Of a stretch of 64,000 bases of DNA, positions 51,860 to 63,264 are shown in pieces. The DNA is from Amyelois transitella (lineage: Eukaryota; Arthropoda; Insecta; Lepidoptera; Pyralidae). Where the stretch lies: the NCBI RefSeq assembly GCF_032362555.1, contig NC_083536.1:9114001-9178000 (forward strand). Direction: 5' to 3'. Numbering within the stretch: the first letter of the stretch is position 1; each line of letters begins with the position of its first letter. The translations under genes and the position numbers were made by a program. The notes below the pieces were generated by a model. The model was given only the letters and a program-made list of their open reading frames with translations. It did no database searches and was not told the DNA's origin.

Positions 51860-53485
51860 CCTCCTGAGTTCCAAACATATTTTTTTTTAAATTATGTTTT
51901 AAGACTTTGAGAATGTATTCATTGGGTGATATCATATATAGGAAAAATGAGGAAAAAATTTTTTTTTTCTTGAAAACGGATTTTCACTATGTTCTACATA
52001 TAGGACATCAGATAATTACCATCATGAGCTATGTATAGGACATATATGGGGAACATTCTACGTTATTTTTATTTTCAATAAAACAAAGACACTTTTTCAC
52101 CAAGTAATAGTTTAATATATTATTAGACTCAAAATCAACAAAAACATATTCTTACCACTACTAATAAATCTTGATAAACCAAATATCTTTTAAAAGAAAA
52201 AAATGAGATTGACGATTTTGTTGATGGCATCCATTAAGCACACGATCAAACAGCGGTTGAATTTTCCAAATCTTTTGTATTTTTTGTTCCGGCGTCACAT
52301 CAGGGTCATAAACACATTTTAGTCTTAGTCTGATAAAAAAGAATCTATTACGAGTCATAGCTTTTACAATCACAGGATTTTTCCATTTTTCAGACCAATA
52401 ATAGGAAATTTTTGGATACTATAAGGCTGACATGATCATTGTAATTCCAATATACACTTTAAGTTCTTTTAGAGTCAACCCCATCGATTTTCCAGTTTCT
52501 AAAACATGTGTTCTGTTGGTACAGTCTACGATTGTGTTCAGAATATCGTCATCTATATATTGATCATAAAATTGGTGCCATTCCCAATTTTCAGTATATT
52601 TATTTATATATGATGGCTGCATCAAATCGTTTATAACTGTATCCAACTTCTCATGTATCCAAGTATCTTGAACGTCAGTATTATTTTGCCTATTTCTTAT
52701 AGCGATTTGTCGTGTAGACACGGATTGCGACCTGGCGGCTCGACCACGGTTGCGACAACGAGATGTTCCTCTGGCTCTTCCTCTTGGTCTTGCTTGTGTG
52801 GACGATACTTCTGCCAAGCTATTCAAATCATCCGAAAACGCTGGTGAAGCTGTTTGAGGAGTAAATATACTGGTGTCATCATCTGAGCTACTGGAATCAC
52901 TATTGCGACGATCTTGCTTTGTCTCTTCTAAATTTGGTGGCAGAAACTCAGGATCTCCATCTGAATCGTCTCCGGAAAAGTCAAACTCGGATTCATTTAA
53001 AATGCCATCGATTTCTTGCTCAGATAAACCTTAAAAATAAACAAAAGTCTTACAGCCTACATAAAGGACATTGGAAGACAGAGTCTGAAAATAAATGTAA
53101 AGTTCCAATGTACTTCGCAGAGGACATAAAAAAATACATCAAGGTCACAAACACCTAATAAGTTTTTAATAAAAAATAATGTAGTATTTTATTTGATTGA
53201 AACCTAAATTTGTCTTTTGTAGTAAAATACAGCATAAATAATTCACCCTTGCAAAAGATGATAGAGGATTTACTTACCCTTGCGCAGCCGCACATCAACA
53301 TGTCTATCTCCCGACGCCATTTTTAGAAAAAATGACGAATGTTATTTGACTTTTAATTTTTTTTCATAAATATAAAAGATTGCCATATCTCGTTGAAAAA
53401 AAAGTACAGAGCTACCAGTGAAAATCAAAGCGTAAAATTTTTAAATTTTTAACGTTCTATGTAAAGAACAGATGTACTCAAGAGG
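51860..53485 (-). mobile_element. piggyBac derivative
   Basis: Flanked by TTAA at 51856-51859 and 53486-53489. Terminal repeats cctcctgagttcc and (minus strand) cctcttgagtaca are similar in the first 10 positions. Contains only the N-terminal part of a transposase. It interrupts element F. Confidence 0.85.
52161..53320 (-). pseudogene. piggyBac transposase, N-terminal half only
   Basis: Exon 1 (53278-53320, MASGDRHVDVRLRK) is followed by a GTAAGT donor; exon 2 from 53029 begins LSEQEIDGILNESEFDF, then an acidic/Ser region (NSDSSSSDDDTS), an Arg-rich block (RPRGRARGTSRCRNRGRAAR), and the piggyBac domain start (WEWHQFYDQYIDDDIL, LTLKELKVYIGITMIM). One TAG at about 52420 sits where Gln is expected; then NPVIVKAMTRNRFFFIRLRL and KIQPLFDRVLNGC. 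The copy ends before the first catalytic Asp, so it cannot transpose itself. Confidence 0.85.
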
Positions 53486-53700
53486 TTAAAAGAAATAGCA
53501 GAGTTTAATCTTCAAAGAAAACCACTACGATTGTTTCGAACACCATATGGGCGCAATGGGCCCAATCATAACTCAAGACACACTAAGCTCTAACGATCAC
53601 ACGCCGATGGATGCCGCCCAGACGAGACAGGCCACAGACTTATTCGTCCCAGGCGACCGAACCTAAACCACGACCAGATCGATAATAATAATCTCAACAT

Positions 53701-54350
53701 AGCAACATGGAATGTAAGAGGCGCTACAACCCTAACTAAGAAATTGGACATCGACCAAACACTGGAAGATAAAGCAATGCCTATAGCCTGCCTTCAAGAA
53801 ACGCACATAAAATCCGGCACCTATGAATCTAAACACTATAACTGGATTTTGAGCGGCAACAAAAGTAGCCGAGGGCTAGTCATCCTGACAAAGAAAAACT
53901 ACAATATATCGACTGACTGGATGAAATCCAACATTAACAACATGGCAGCATTAATCAACGTCGGAAGCAAAACTAATCTACTCGTGATCACAAAACATTG
54001 ATCAAACTCAACATCCGCAGTAACTAACGACCTCATACGAATCCGAAAACTCATAAGAGTATAGCCAAACAACTCCAACCTGATAATTCTAGGTGATTTC
54101 AACGCACATGCCGTAAACCAAGACACTAGAAAACAACGCGCCTTAAAGAGCATAGAGGAAAACCTCCACCACAAACACAAAAATACCACGGGAGAAATTC
54201 TAACAAACCTTATAACGATTGAACAACTTAGATTAAATACATTAATCGGCAGAGCAAGCTGCAAAACCACGTGGATCTCAGGCAATAAAATCAATGCTGG
54301 GATTTGGAAAAAATACGACATATTAGAATCAAAATTGAGTGCTAAATAAA
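53701..54350 (+). pseudogene. APE endonuclease remnant of F
   Basis: NIATWNVRGATTLTKKLDID (N), ACLQETHIKSGTYESKHYNW (E), SRGLVILTKK, then stops at 54001 and near 54064, then NLIILGDFNAHAVNQD (D, N) and TLIGRASCKTTWIS. The SDH part is not present; the minisatellite begins where the domain should finish. Confidence 0.75.
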
Positions 54351-54359
54351 ATTAAGTAC

Positions 54360-55745
54360 TAAGAACTGGAGAAGTCATATTGGAATCAAGGCTACGAGCT
54401 GGAGGAAATACTGAAAACCGATATATTTGAACTAATGCTGCGAATCTCAAAAAACATGACTTATTAAAATCAATGCCGCGAATTTGAGACAACACGACGT
54501 ATTGAATTAAGGCTGTGAATTCGAGAAAACATGATGTATTGGAATTAATGCTGCGAACTGATAGATGTCATATTGGAATCAAAGCTGCGAACCTGAGACA
54601 ACATGACGTATTGGAATCAAGACTACGAATTTGAGAAAACTTGATGGACTGGAATTAATGCTGCGAACTGATAGAGGTCATATTGCAATCAATACTGCAA
54701 ACTGATAGAGGTCACATCGGAATTAATGCTGCGAACTGATAGAGATCATATTGGAATTAATGCTGCGAACTGATAGAGATCATATTGGAATTAATGCTGC
54801 GAACTGATAGAGGCCATATTGGAATCAATGCTGCGAACCTGAGAGAACACGACATATTAGAATCAAGACTACGAATTAGAGAAAACATGATGGATAGGAA
54901 TTAATTCTGCGAACTGATAGAGGTCATATTGGAATCAATACCGTGAACCTGAGATAACATGACGTATTGAAATCAAGACTACGAATTTAAGAAAACATGA
55001 TGGATAGGAATTAATTCTGCGAACTGATAGAGGTAATATTGCAATCAATGCTGCGAACTGATAGAGGTCTTATTGGAATCAATGCTGCGAACCTGAGGTA
55101 ACATCACGTATTGGAAGCAAGACTACGAATTCGAGGAAACGTTATGTGAAGTGATAGAGGTCATATTGGAATTAATGCTGCGAAATGATAGAGGTCATAT
55201 TGCAATCAATGCTGCGAACCTGAGAGAACACGACGTATTGGAATCAAGACTACGAATTAGAGAAAACAAGATGTATTGGAACTAATGATGCGAACATGAT
55301 GTATTGGAAAGAAAGAGAAAACATGATTGGAATTAATGCTGCGAACTGATAGAGGTCATATTGGAATCATTGCTCCGAACCTGAGAGAACAGGGCGTATT
55401 GGAATCAAGACTACGAATTAGAGAAAACATGATGGATAGGAATTAATTCTGCGAACTGATAGAGGTCATATTGCAATCAATGCTGCGAACCTGAGAGAAC
55501 ACGACGTATTGGAATCAAGACTACGAATTAGAGAAAACATGATGTATTGGAATTAAAGCTGCGAACTGATAGAGGTCATATTGCAATCAATGCTGCGAAC
55601 CTGAGAGAACACGACGTATTGGAATCAAGACTACGAATTAGAGAAAACATGATGTATTGGAATTAAAGCTGCGAACTGATAGAGGTCATATTGCAATCAA
55701 TGCTGCGAACCTGAGAGAACACGACGTATTGGAATAAACGCTGCA
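54360..55745. repeat. Minisatellite with ~36-bp units in 110-bp period
   Basis: Diverged units of the type ggaatcaatgctgcgaac with alternating tails (tgatagaggtcatatt or ctgagagaacacgacgtatt, or gactacgaattagag). The 3' part is homogenised: the block starting tgctgcgaac recurs at 55481, 55591 and 55701, exactly 110 bp apart. 110 is not a multiple of 3 and all frames contain stops, so it is not a coding repeat. Confidence 0.88.
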
Positions 55746-56518
55746 AATTAGAGATATCACGACGCATAGAATCAATACTAAGAACCTGATGAAACACGGG
55801 CATAGGAGGCGAAAATGAGATCTGGAAAAACTAGAGTAAATAAAATCGGAATCTATGCTACGAACTGGAGAAACACGACGCATAAGGGCTAATGCTGCAA
55901 CTGGAAGTGTACAAGAAACACGACACTTTAGAAACAACACTACAAACGAAACGTGTGACATCAATATCTCAAACTGGAAGTACTCACATTGGAAACAACG
56001 CGGCCAACTTGAGAGAAAGCCACAGGTTGAAGGCAAATTTGGATGACAAGAATAAAGATCTGAAACAGCCGACCGACCAACCACAAAAACCATCGAAACG
56101 GGGATAAAATTCCTACATAATAACGAAGGCCTAATGAAATCCTACACTACAAATTCTTTAGAATGGGCAGACATCGCGACTAATAACAAAAATCATCACA
56201 GCAGCACGAGATTCCTACGAAATAAATGAAACTGATAACGAACCGTTAAAACAAGAATTAGATACAAGGAAGAAGGAAACACGCAACACATCAACGCTCT
56301 CCTCCGTCGAAATACCCGTCTTCCTTAATTCCTATATTGGCTATAGGCTGTATAGTCGGTCGATTGTGGTCGACTGGTTGCGGTTGGTCGGCCTTCCTCT
56401 CCCATCCCTGAGCGTGTCACTCCCTATAAAATCTGTGCCCCCTGGTGTATCCAGCTAGACTGGGTCAGGCTTTGCTTGGCTGGGTGTGGTACCAATGTTC
56501 ATGTTCATGTTCATGTTC
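55746..56518. other. 3' part of F, no recognised gene
   Basis: Repeat-like phrases fade by about 55900; short ORFs are not convincing. The last 180 bp is GC-richer (gtcggtcgattgtggtcgac) and ends in (GTTCAT)n, the probable priming end. Confidence 0.5.
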
Positions 56519-57062
56519 AGGAGGCCTCTTAAACAACGACTTCAAGAGCTCTCGACTCACAACAACAACTTGTGAACATCAACTAATATGAATTAAAAGA
56601 TTGCTCAAACTCGGTTCTATATTTCTCTTCGCGTAGCGTAGTATATAAACTACGTACGCCGTAGTTCATATATCTGTGCTATTTTATTGAATGTAGAAAA
56701 AATTAAAAGCATGTCAATCGGTCGCTCCGTTTCGTAATGAAAGTAGACACAAACAAACAAATGAAAAGGCAACAGACACACTTTCAATTCGGGTTATTTA
56801 ACAAAAACGTGCATTCCTGTATCAATCGGCTGGTTTATTGAATACTTGTTCGGACTTGTTGAGTACCATTGAGCGTCGAATGAGATAAACGAGTTTATGC
56901 ATGTTTTTTTATTCTTGTCGGTGCGTGTTGCCTAAGCATTCCTATATAAACAAAGTAATATTTATTTTATTTTCATTTGTGGTTTCGCGCGCAATAGATC
57001 AGTAGTACTTACGCCTCCTTTACACTACTCGCGAAGTTGAACGTATTTCTCAAAGCAAAACA

Positions 57063-58773
57063 ATGTCGGAAGTAAAAAAGAAGAGACGGCAATACAGCGC
57101 GGAATATATCAAATTCGGATTTATTGAAAATCCCACAAACCTATCGTCGCCTTTGTGTCTTCTATGTCTAAAAACATTTTCGAATGAAGCAATGAAGCCT
57201 TCAAGGCTGCAAGATCATTTGAAGACCTAGAGAAGAAGCATAATACTCAGCCAAGTGTAGCAAAACTATTTTCGGCGGCTGCTAAGCAAGATGACGACGG
57301 ACTTCGAGCTTCGTACAATATCTCTTTGTTAATTGCTCAAAAAGGCAAACCACATAACATCGGAAAAGAGTTAATATTTCCAGCAATAAATGAAGTAATA
57401 ATTACTGTGCTTCATAAACCGGCCGCAGATATTATCCGAAAAATTCCTTTGAGTAATAATTCTGTGCAAAGACGAATTGATGAAATGGCTGAAAACATTG
57501 AAGAATCATTGTGCGATCACCTGAGGACAAGTCAATTCTCAATTCAGCTCGATGAGTCCACTTTACCAACTAATGAAGCATTGTTGTTGTCTTACGTGAG
57601 GTTTATTAAAGATAAGAAAATATGTGAAGAACTATTTATTATTTGCTAGAAATTTAAAGACCTATACAAAAGGTGAAACCATATTCAATACATTGGAAAA
57701 TTTTAGCGATGAGAAAGGGATTCCTTTGAAAAATATTATTTCAGTTGCTACGGATGGCGCTCCGGCTATGACAGGGTGCCATAAAGGCTTCATAGCGTAC
57801 TTAAAAAATAAAATTTCAGATGTCCTTGCTGTACATTGCGTTATTCATAGACAACATTTAGTAGCTAGAAACTTAAGTGAAAAACTATTTCAATCACTGC
57901 AATATGTCATCAAAGCAGTCAATAAAATCCGCAACAGCTCTTTGAATGATAGATTATTTCATCAGCTTTGTGTTACTAATGACGAGGATTTCAACCGTTT
58001 GTTGTTTCATACTGAAGTTCGTTGGCTATCAAGAGGCAATTGTCTGACTCGATTTTACAACCTGTTTGACTCTGTTATAGAGTTCTTGGAAACTAAAGAT
58101 ACAGAATTGAAAGACAAGCTCATAACATCAAAGAATGATATAGCTTACATGACAGACCTGTATAAATTGTTCAACGACATGAATCTCCAACTGCAAGGCG
58201 ATAAACCAAATTTAATTAAAACAAAAAACGTCGTTGCTGCTTTCGCGGCCAAACTGCTTCTACACAAAAAGAATCTGGGCAGACGTGAGTTTCACAATTT
58301 CCCAAATTTATCAGTATCATGCAGTAACGACGAATTGTTTGCCTACTGCCAACATTTGGAAAACCTCCACATTGATTTCACCGAACGATACCAGGACATT
58401 TTGAACTTGGAAATACCAGACTGGGTGTTAGATCCGTTTTCACATGTCACCTCAGCTGGAAGAAGAGCTTATAGAATTGACAACAAACGAGGAAATAAAA
58501 ATCAAGTTCAAAAATGGTTACCAAGAATTTTGGCTACAAAAACCGATCCCGCAATTGTACCCAGGATTGTGGTCAATCGTTTAACGATTCTTGATAGCAT
58601 TCCCATCGTCATATTTGTGTGAACGTGGATTTAGTGCTATGACAACACTGCTTACTAAAAAGAGAAATCGTTTGCTTGTTACCGAACGTGGCGACTTGCG
58701 ACTGTTCTTGAGTAAATTGGAACCTGATATTAACAAACTTATTAAACAGCATCAAATTCATCCATCACATTAG
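57063..58773 (+). pseudogene. hAT transposase, decayed
   Basis: ATG 57063: KKKRRQYSAEYIKFGFI and a BED-like finger CLLCLKTFSNE...LQDHLKT, then a stop and shift near 57230. AAAKQDDDGLRASYNISLLI and FSIQLDESTLPTNEALLLSY (D) follow. Shift near 57640. SVATDGAPAMTGCHKGFIAY (D) and CVIHRQHLVARNLSEK, then HTEVRWLSRGNCL (the E of this region). Shift near 58605, then the hATC dimerisation end SSYLCERGFSAMTTLLTKKR. Similar to ZBED5-type host proteins derived from Buster. Three frameshifts make it inactive. Confidence 0.85.
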
Positions 58774-58805
58774 TTTTTATATAACGATTGATTATTTTAG
58801 TTATA

Positions 58806-59318
58806 TCCATCCATACATATAATAAAACTGTAACTGAACTTTGTCTGTACATTGAAGATATTTAAGAAAAAAAATTATAAGGGGTCTTTTTAGGGTCAAT
58901 AGAAACCAAAACAATGTTTTTTAGAATTTTTGTCTGTCTGTCTGTCTGTATGTTTGTACGTGCATCACGCAAAATCTACCGAACGGATCTGAACGAAATT
59001 CGGCACAGATATAGTTAGTAACCTGGATTAGAATATAGGCTACTTTTTATCTTGAAATTCTATCCCAAGGGGATAAAATAGGGGGTGCAAGTTTGTATGA
59101 AACGCCGTCATTTTATTGTTCGAATTGAAAATTTATTTTTGAGTTGAATAGACCATTTATCGAGAACGGCTTTAGGCTATATAATATCACGCTGCAACTA
59201 TAAGGAGCAAAGAAATAATGGAAAATGTAAAAATTACGGGGAAAATTATTCATCCTTGAGGGCTTCAATGATGCCCAAAATAACTGTTCCACGCGGAAGA
59301 AGTTGCGGGCACAGCTAG
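58806..59318 (+). mobile_element. Non-autonomous Helitron, compact copy
   Basis: 513 bp, starting A|TCCATCCATACATATAATA and ending gcgggcacagCTAG|T. A weak hairpin (acgcggaagaagttgcggg) precedes the end. It lies in the 3' part of the hAT and is an inverted relative of 186-1600. Confidence 0.75.
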
Positions 59319-60855
59319 TTTTTAATAAAAGATACTCTGTTTTAATACCATAATATTGCGTTTCAATAATCATTCTTATTGGCAGGTGGAGCCCGTAAGA
59401 GTTAACTTGAGACCTAAGCGCCGTTGTATGTTACCTACTGCGCTCAGGTTTTAAGTTGCGGGTTATAGTAAAAGTTTCGTTAAGAATTCTCCGTTACTAT
59501 ACATACATATACATTATATACATATATAGGTCACAATAATTAATTAAACTAATTTGAAGTTAAAGTGGTTTTTAAATAGGTGAAAAAATGGGGGTGCTAA
59601 AAAAATATTTATTCTCAAAGTGGGCAGTAGACAAAATAAGTTTGGGACTCTCTGCTCTAGTCCATTGCGCGTTGAAGCCCTACTTAATAATAACAAGACT
59701 CCCATCAAATCTGTCTTTAAATTTAAATATGTTAACTCTGATAATATATTAAAGGCGCTTAAACAACTTCATTTGAAAAAGTCTGAAGGGGTTTGTCTGG
59801 TAGTATTATAAGTCAAATCGCAATAGCGAAAATGTAACTTTGGTTAATAATATAATGTCGGCCATATCTATGTGGTTCTCAACCAACAATCTTCTTTTAA
59901 ATGCTAATAAGACCCAATACATTAAATTTACCGACCAATACCGACATAATACTGGAAGGTCAGAAATTAGAATTTGTTGAAAATACAAAGTTTTTAGGAA
60001 TTATAATTTAATAGATGCAAAGCTACAGTGGGGTGCTCATATTTCTAAACTTTCCAATAGACTTAGCTCTGCCGCTTATGCTGTTAGGTTGATCCGACAA
60101 TTGACAGATGTTGCTACAGCTAGACTTGTTTATTTCAGCTATTTTCATAGCTTGTTATCTTATGGTTTATTTTTATGGGGTAGCGCCGCTGATATACAAA
60201 CTACTTTTATAATTCAGAAAAAGGCCGTTCGCGCAATTTTCGGTTTAGGAACAAGAGACTCGTTAAGACAACTCTTTCTTTAAATAAATATATCTACAGT
60301 AGCGTCCCAGTACATATTTGATCTTATAATGTAAGTTAGGAAAAATATCTCTTTTTTTCAAAAAGTTAGTGCTACAACTGATAGAAATTTACGTAATAAA
60401 CATAAATTAGTCATGCCGTATATGCCTAACCAATAATTCAAAGAGTATATAAAGAAAGTACTTTGTGAGAAGGCTTACTCATATTATAGGACTGATGATT
60501 ACCTGAATGATAAAAAAATCTGGCTTGAGCTTGGCACAGGAACCTCGTAATGAATTGTAGTTTGATTTGAACCTAAATCAAAATTCAGTACACACTGTAC
60601 ATAAATCTATTTAAAATTAGCAATTCATTAAAGAATTTATATATTTTTTTATTTATTATTAAAATCTCATATAAATAAATTTATCTGAACACTGTATTCT
60701 CTTGTCCACATTCTATTCTAAATTTGGATATTTGTGAAGTTGACGTTGTTGAAGCAAATGCTGCAGTGCAGTTTGTTACCGCTTCTTCTGCACTGACGCC
60801 TTGGAAGCGGCAGTAAGCTTAGTTTTAATTAATTTATTTGACGTCAACCAATGTT

Positions 60856-61164
60856 TTTTATTTATTTATTTATTTAAACTTCATTGCACAAGATACAAAC
60901 GTATAGCACAATTGGCGGACTTAATGCTAGAAGCATTATTTACCAGTCAACCATTGGGTCTTACAGAGAACTTCATGTGGGGTTAAACTAAATAAATATA
61001 TTTATACCTACACAAAATATAAAATAAAATAATTATAATTACATACATAAAAACTACAATAGATAAACAATATACATAAATAAATAGGTGCAGCGATTAG
61101 CGAAATGAGTGAAAAGGCGATATTAAATACCCTCGCGACTCAAGAAAAACCCGTATACCCGCGA
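60856..61164 (-). mobile_element. 5'-truncated LINE E-type fragment
   Basis: 309 bp, 7-bp TSD caatgtt (60849-60855, 61165-61171). On the minus strand it ends ...gcattaagtccgcc... then (AAAT)n, as LINE E does. Inserted in the 3' UTR of D3, whose sequence resumes correctly beyond it. Confidence 0.78.
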
Positions 61165-61821
61165 CAATGTTGTGAAACCAAAAGATTTGAAAATGATTAA
61201 GCGATATGAAGGATCCTATAATAATCAATAAATATGTTGAATTTTTAATTTTGAATTGGTGTACGCAAAATAAACTGGATCCAATGAATAAAGTGGCGTA
61301 AAGAAATTGAAAATAAACTTATTCTTACGACCCAGATATAAGTAAACATCTATTACATACATACATCCTCTTTCGTCCAAGCTGCGTTACAAGGCAGACG
61401 TGCTACGCGCTTAAGCAACAAATATTTAAAGTTATATACGCTAATTACGCTCATAAATTGAATTACTATTAGTGTTATATTCCTATCTCCGAAACAAGTA
61501 TATTTCCGCATCAAAATTAAATACTCGCGCAAGTGCGGAGCGTACTCCAAGGTCACGGCACGGAGCAGCGACGCGCGCAAGAGACGGACAATATTTTCAT
61601 CACGCTCTGACTATCTACCTGGACTGACCGTGCGCCGGAGGGGAGTGCTACGCCACGAATAAAGATCGACTCGACACTTCATTCATCGCAATCACCGCAA
61701 GTATTGTACATACTATATAACTATACATACTTGCATCAAGCTACGCGCTACGCGCTTTATGTAAACAACCGCTCTGTTAAGCCGCTGAGAGTTGCGTGTG
61801 TTTTTGTCTATTAATCAGATC

Positions 61822-62709
61822 ATGGATGGTGTACTGAATAAATCGGCATCGGACTCGAATTTATCTACATTAGAAACTATAAATGACATCACCCCTCCTA
61901 GTAGTTATGTCTCTCAACGGTCTAAACGCAGAAGAGAGTGTGATCACGACTCCGAATTAAAATTATTCAAAGAAGACTTGATGAATGTGATGAAGTCTCT
62001 AATGTCTGAGCAAGGAAAAGAAATCAAAAAAATTACTCCAGCGCTCATGGAGATAAAACAAACTAACTCTAATATCGAAAGCTCTATTAACTTTCTTACA
62101 GAGCAAAATAGAGAATTAAAAAATAAAATTGAACAATTAGAAATTCAGACAAAGAAGGACAAAGAGTATATAGTGATTTTGGAGGACAAAATTGAGGACA
62201 TGCAGTTATTGAATAGGAAAGGAAATTTGGAAATTAAAAACGTTCCGAAGATGGAGAAAGAGACAAAAGAAGACCTAATAGACATGGTGAAACATCTTTC
62301 AAAAACGATTGATTGCGAAATCGACAAAAAAGATATATGCGATATTTACAGGGTAAAAAATAAAAAAGACAGTAAAGCAAACTCGCCCATCATCGTTGAA
62401 ACTTCCTCTGCATTATTAAAGTCTTCAGTACTGAAAGCATGCAAAGCTTTCAATATACGGCACAAAGAAAAACTCTGTGGTAAACACGTGGGACTACGAA
62501 AAAACGAATATACGCCAGTATATGTCTCCGAGCAGCTGACGGCCAGGGGAGCCCGGCTTTACTTCCTCGCTCGTGACCTAACTAAGTCGAAGAAATACAA
62601 ATATTGCTGGACTTCGTATGGGAAGGTGTACGTACGAAGGGATGACAACTCGCCAATTGTTTCTATTAAAACGGAGTCTCAGGTACAGAGTCTCATACAA
62701 GAGTCTTGA
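61822..62709 (+). CDS. LINE H ORF1: coiled coil + FP-like domain
   Basis: 295 residues from ATG 61822 (a TTG 10 codons earlier is in frame but unlikely). A low-complexity N-terminus with basic KRRREC is followed by a coiled coil over about residues 60-140 (EIKKITPALMEIKQTNSNIE, EQNRELKNKIEQLEIQTKK). An RNA-binding-like segment comes next (MQLLNRKGNLEIKNVPK), then the C-terminal FP-like domain (TPVYVSEQLTARGARLYFLA, KYKYCWTSYGKVYVRRDD). Resembles the FP25K-like domain of lepidopteran LINE ORF1s and the ORF1 of LINE G. Expected to coat LINE RNA. Confidence 0.78.
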   Translation: MDGVLNKSASDSNLSTLETINDITPPSSYVSQRSKRRRECDHDSELKLFKEDLMNVMKSLMSEQGKEIKKITPALMEIKQTNSNIESSINFLTEQNRELKNKIEQLEIQTKKDKEYIVILEDKIEDMQLLNRKGNLEIKNVPKMEKETKEDLIDMVKHLSKTIDCEIDKKDICDIYRVKNKKDSKANSPIIVETSSALLKSSVLKACKAFNIRHKEKLCGKHVGLRKNEYTPVYVSEQLTARGARLYFLARDLTKSKKYKYCWTSYGKVYVRRDDNSPIVSIKTESQVQSLIQES

Positions 62710-62721
62710 CTATGTATTTGC

Positions 62722-63264
62722 ATGTACATAAAAATAATATTGTCTTGCACGCCTCCTAGAACAAACTTAAAGTATTACTTAAATATATTTTTGTTGTATT
62801 TGTTCCCTGTATTTATCCTTACAATGAGACTCAAATTACTCTGTGAATACATACATTTATTATATTATTTCACGACACTTCGCCAGAATACTACAACTAG
62901 CCCTTTTCAACATAAATTAAATGAAATTAAAATGGATTTTTATAATCTTTGTCTATCTAATACTTATTTACACACCCCTATGACAAATTTTAAGCCTCAG
63001 AACTTGGTACAGATGTTAAGAATTAATAGTTATATCATCTGCTTATACCCACATTATGACACAATAAAATTATCTAAAAAAGCAAAAATTTTACTTTCTA
63101 ACTTACACTTTAAAAATATCTACATACATTTTAGAATACTCAAATTAAAGATCGCAATAGGTTCAAGGACTCACATTATAATCTTAGACAAAAAAATATT
63201 ATTTAATATAGACGTCGGATCAAATACCACAAATATATTCTTATTAATTTACAAATATGGATAA
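62722..63264 (+). CDS. 180-codon open frame between ORF1 and ORF2 of H
   Basis: Open frame in AT-rich sequence, Ile/Leu/Tyr/Lys-rich, with hydrophobic stretches (YYLNIFLLYLFPVFILTM) and no known motif. Its stop (TAA 63262-63264) overlaps the ATG of ORF2 (63258). Composition alone could leave such a frame open by chance. I report it as doubtful: a real third protein, an ORF2 extension through reinitiation, or nothing. Confidence 0.25.
   Translation: MYIKIILSCTPPRTNLKYYLNIFLLYLFPVFILTMRLKLLCEYIHLLYYFTTLRQNTTTSPFQHKLNEIKMDFYNLCLSNTYLHTPMTNFKPQNLVQMLRINSYIICLYPHYDTIKLSKKAKILLSNLHFKNIYIHFRILKLKIAIGSRTHIIILDKKILFNIDVGSNTTNIFLLIYKYG

Larger units (their letters stand above)
50301..56518 (+). mobile_element. 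LINE-like element F with OTU and endonuclease
   Basis: Inserted into the hAT with a 22-bp TSD (50279-50300 and 56519-56540; begins aggaggcctc, ends aacaacgac). The 3' end is (GTTCAT)n. Contents: 1.2 kb of AT-rich non-coding sequence (50301-51538), an OTU-type protease remnant, a piggyBac derivative, an APE endonuclease remnant, a 1.4-kb minisatellite, then 0.75 kb without a recognised gene. No RT on either strand. Probably a non-autonomous or decayed LINE. Confidence 0.75.
50147..59654 (+). mobile_element. hAT transposon (Buster-like), 9.5 kb
   Basis: Ends CAGTCTTTCCCAAAG...GGGACTCTCTG; the first three and last three bases (CAG/CTG) and the CCCAA motif are inverted. Perfect 8-bp TSD ctctagtc (50139-50146, 59655-59662), which fits the nnnTAnnn pattern reported for the Buster group. 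It carries a decayed transposase and two insertions, F and a Helitron, which explain its size. Confidence 0.88.
49860..61257 (+). mobile_element. LINE D3 (D1 family), split by hAT
   Basis: 49860-50146 matches D1 36311-36600. Sequence resumes at 59663 after the hAT and matches D1 from about 36597 on. Frameshifts and a large RT deletion follow. 60089-60283 (RQLTDVATARLVYFSYFHS) and a decayed C-terminus near 60405-60550 remain, then the 3' UTR and TTTTGAATT tail (to 61257). A LINE E-type fragment sits in the 3' UTR. Dead. Confidence 0.8.

Noticed and set aside
52919-53158. 79-codon ORF opposite the piggyBac gene
   Set aside because: Shadow of the transposase exon and intron on the other strand.
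54360-55745. Regular repeats that could suggest a CRISPR array
   Set aside because: Units are contiguous and diverged with no unique spacers; eukaryotic transposon context. It is a minisatellite.
57063-58773. Domesticated ZBED-type host gene
   Set aside because: Three frameshifts, flanked by hAT ends and an 8-bp TSD; it is the transposon's own decayed transposase.
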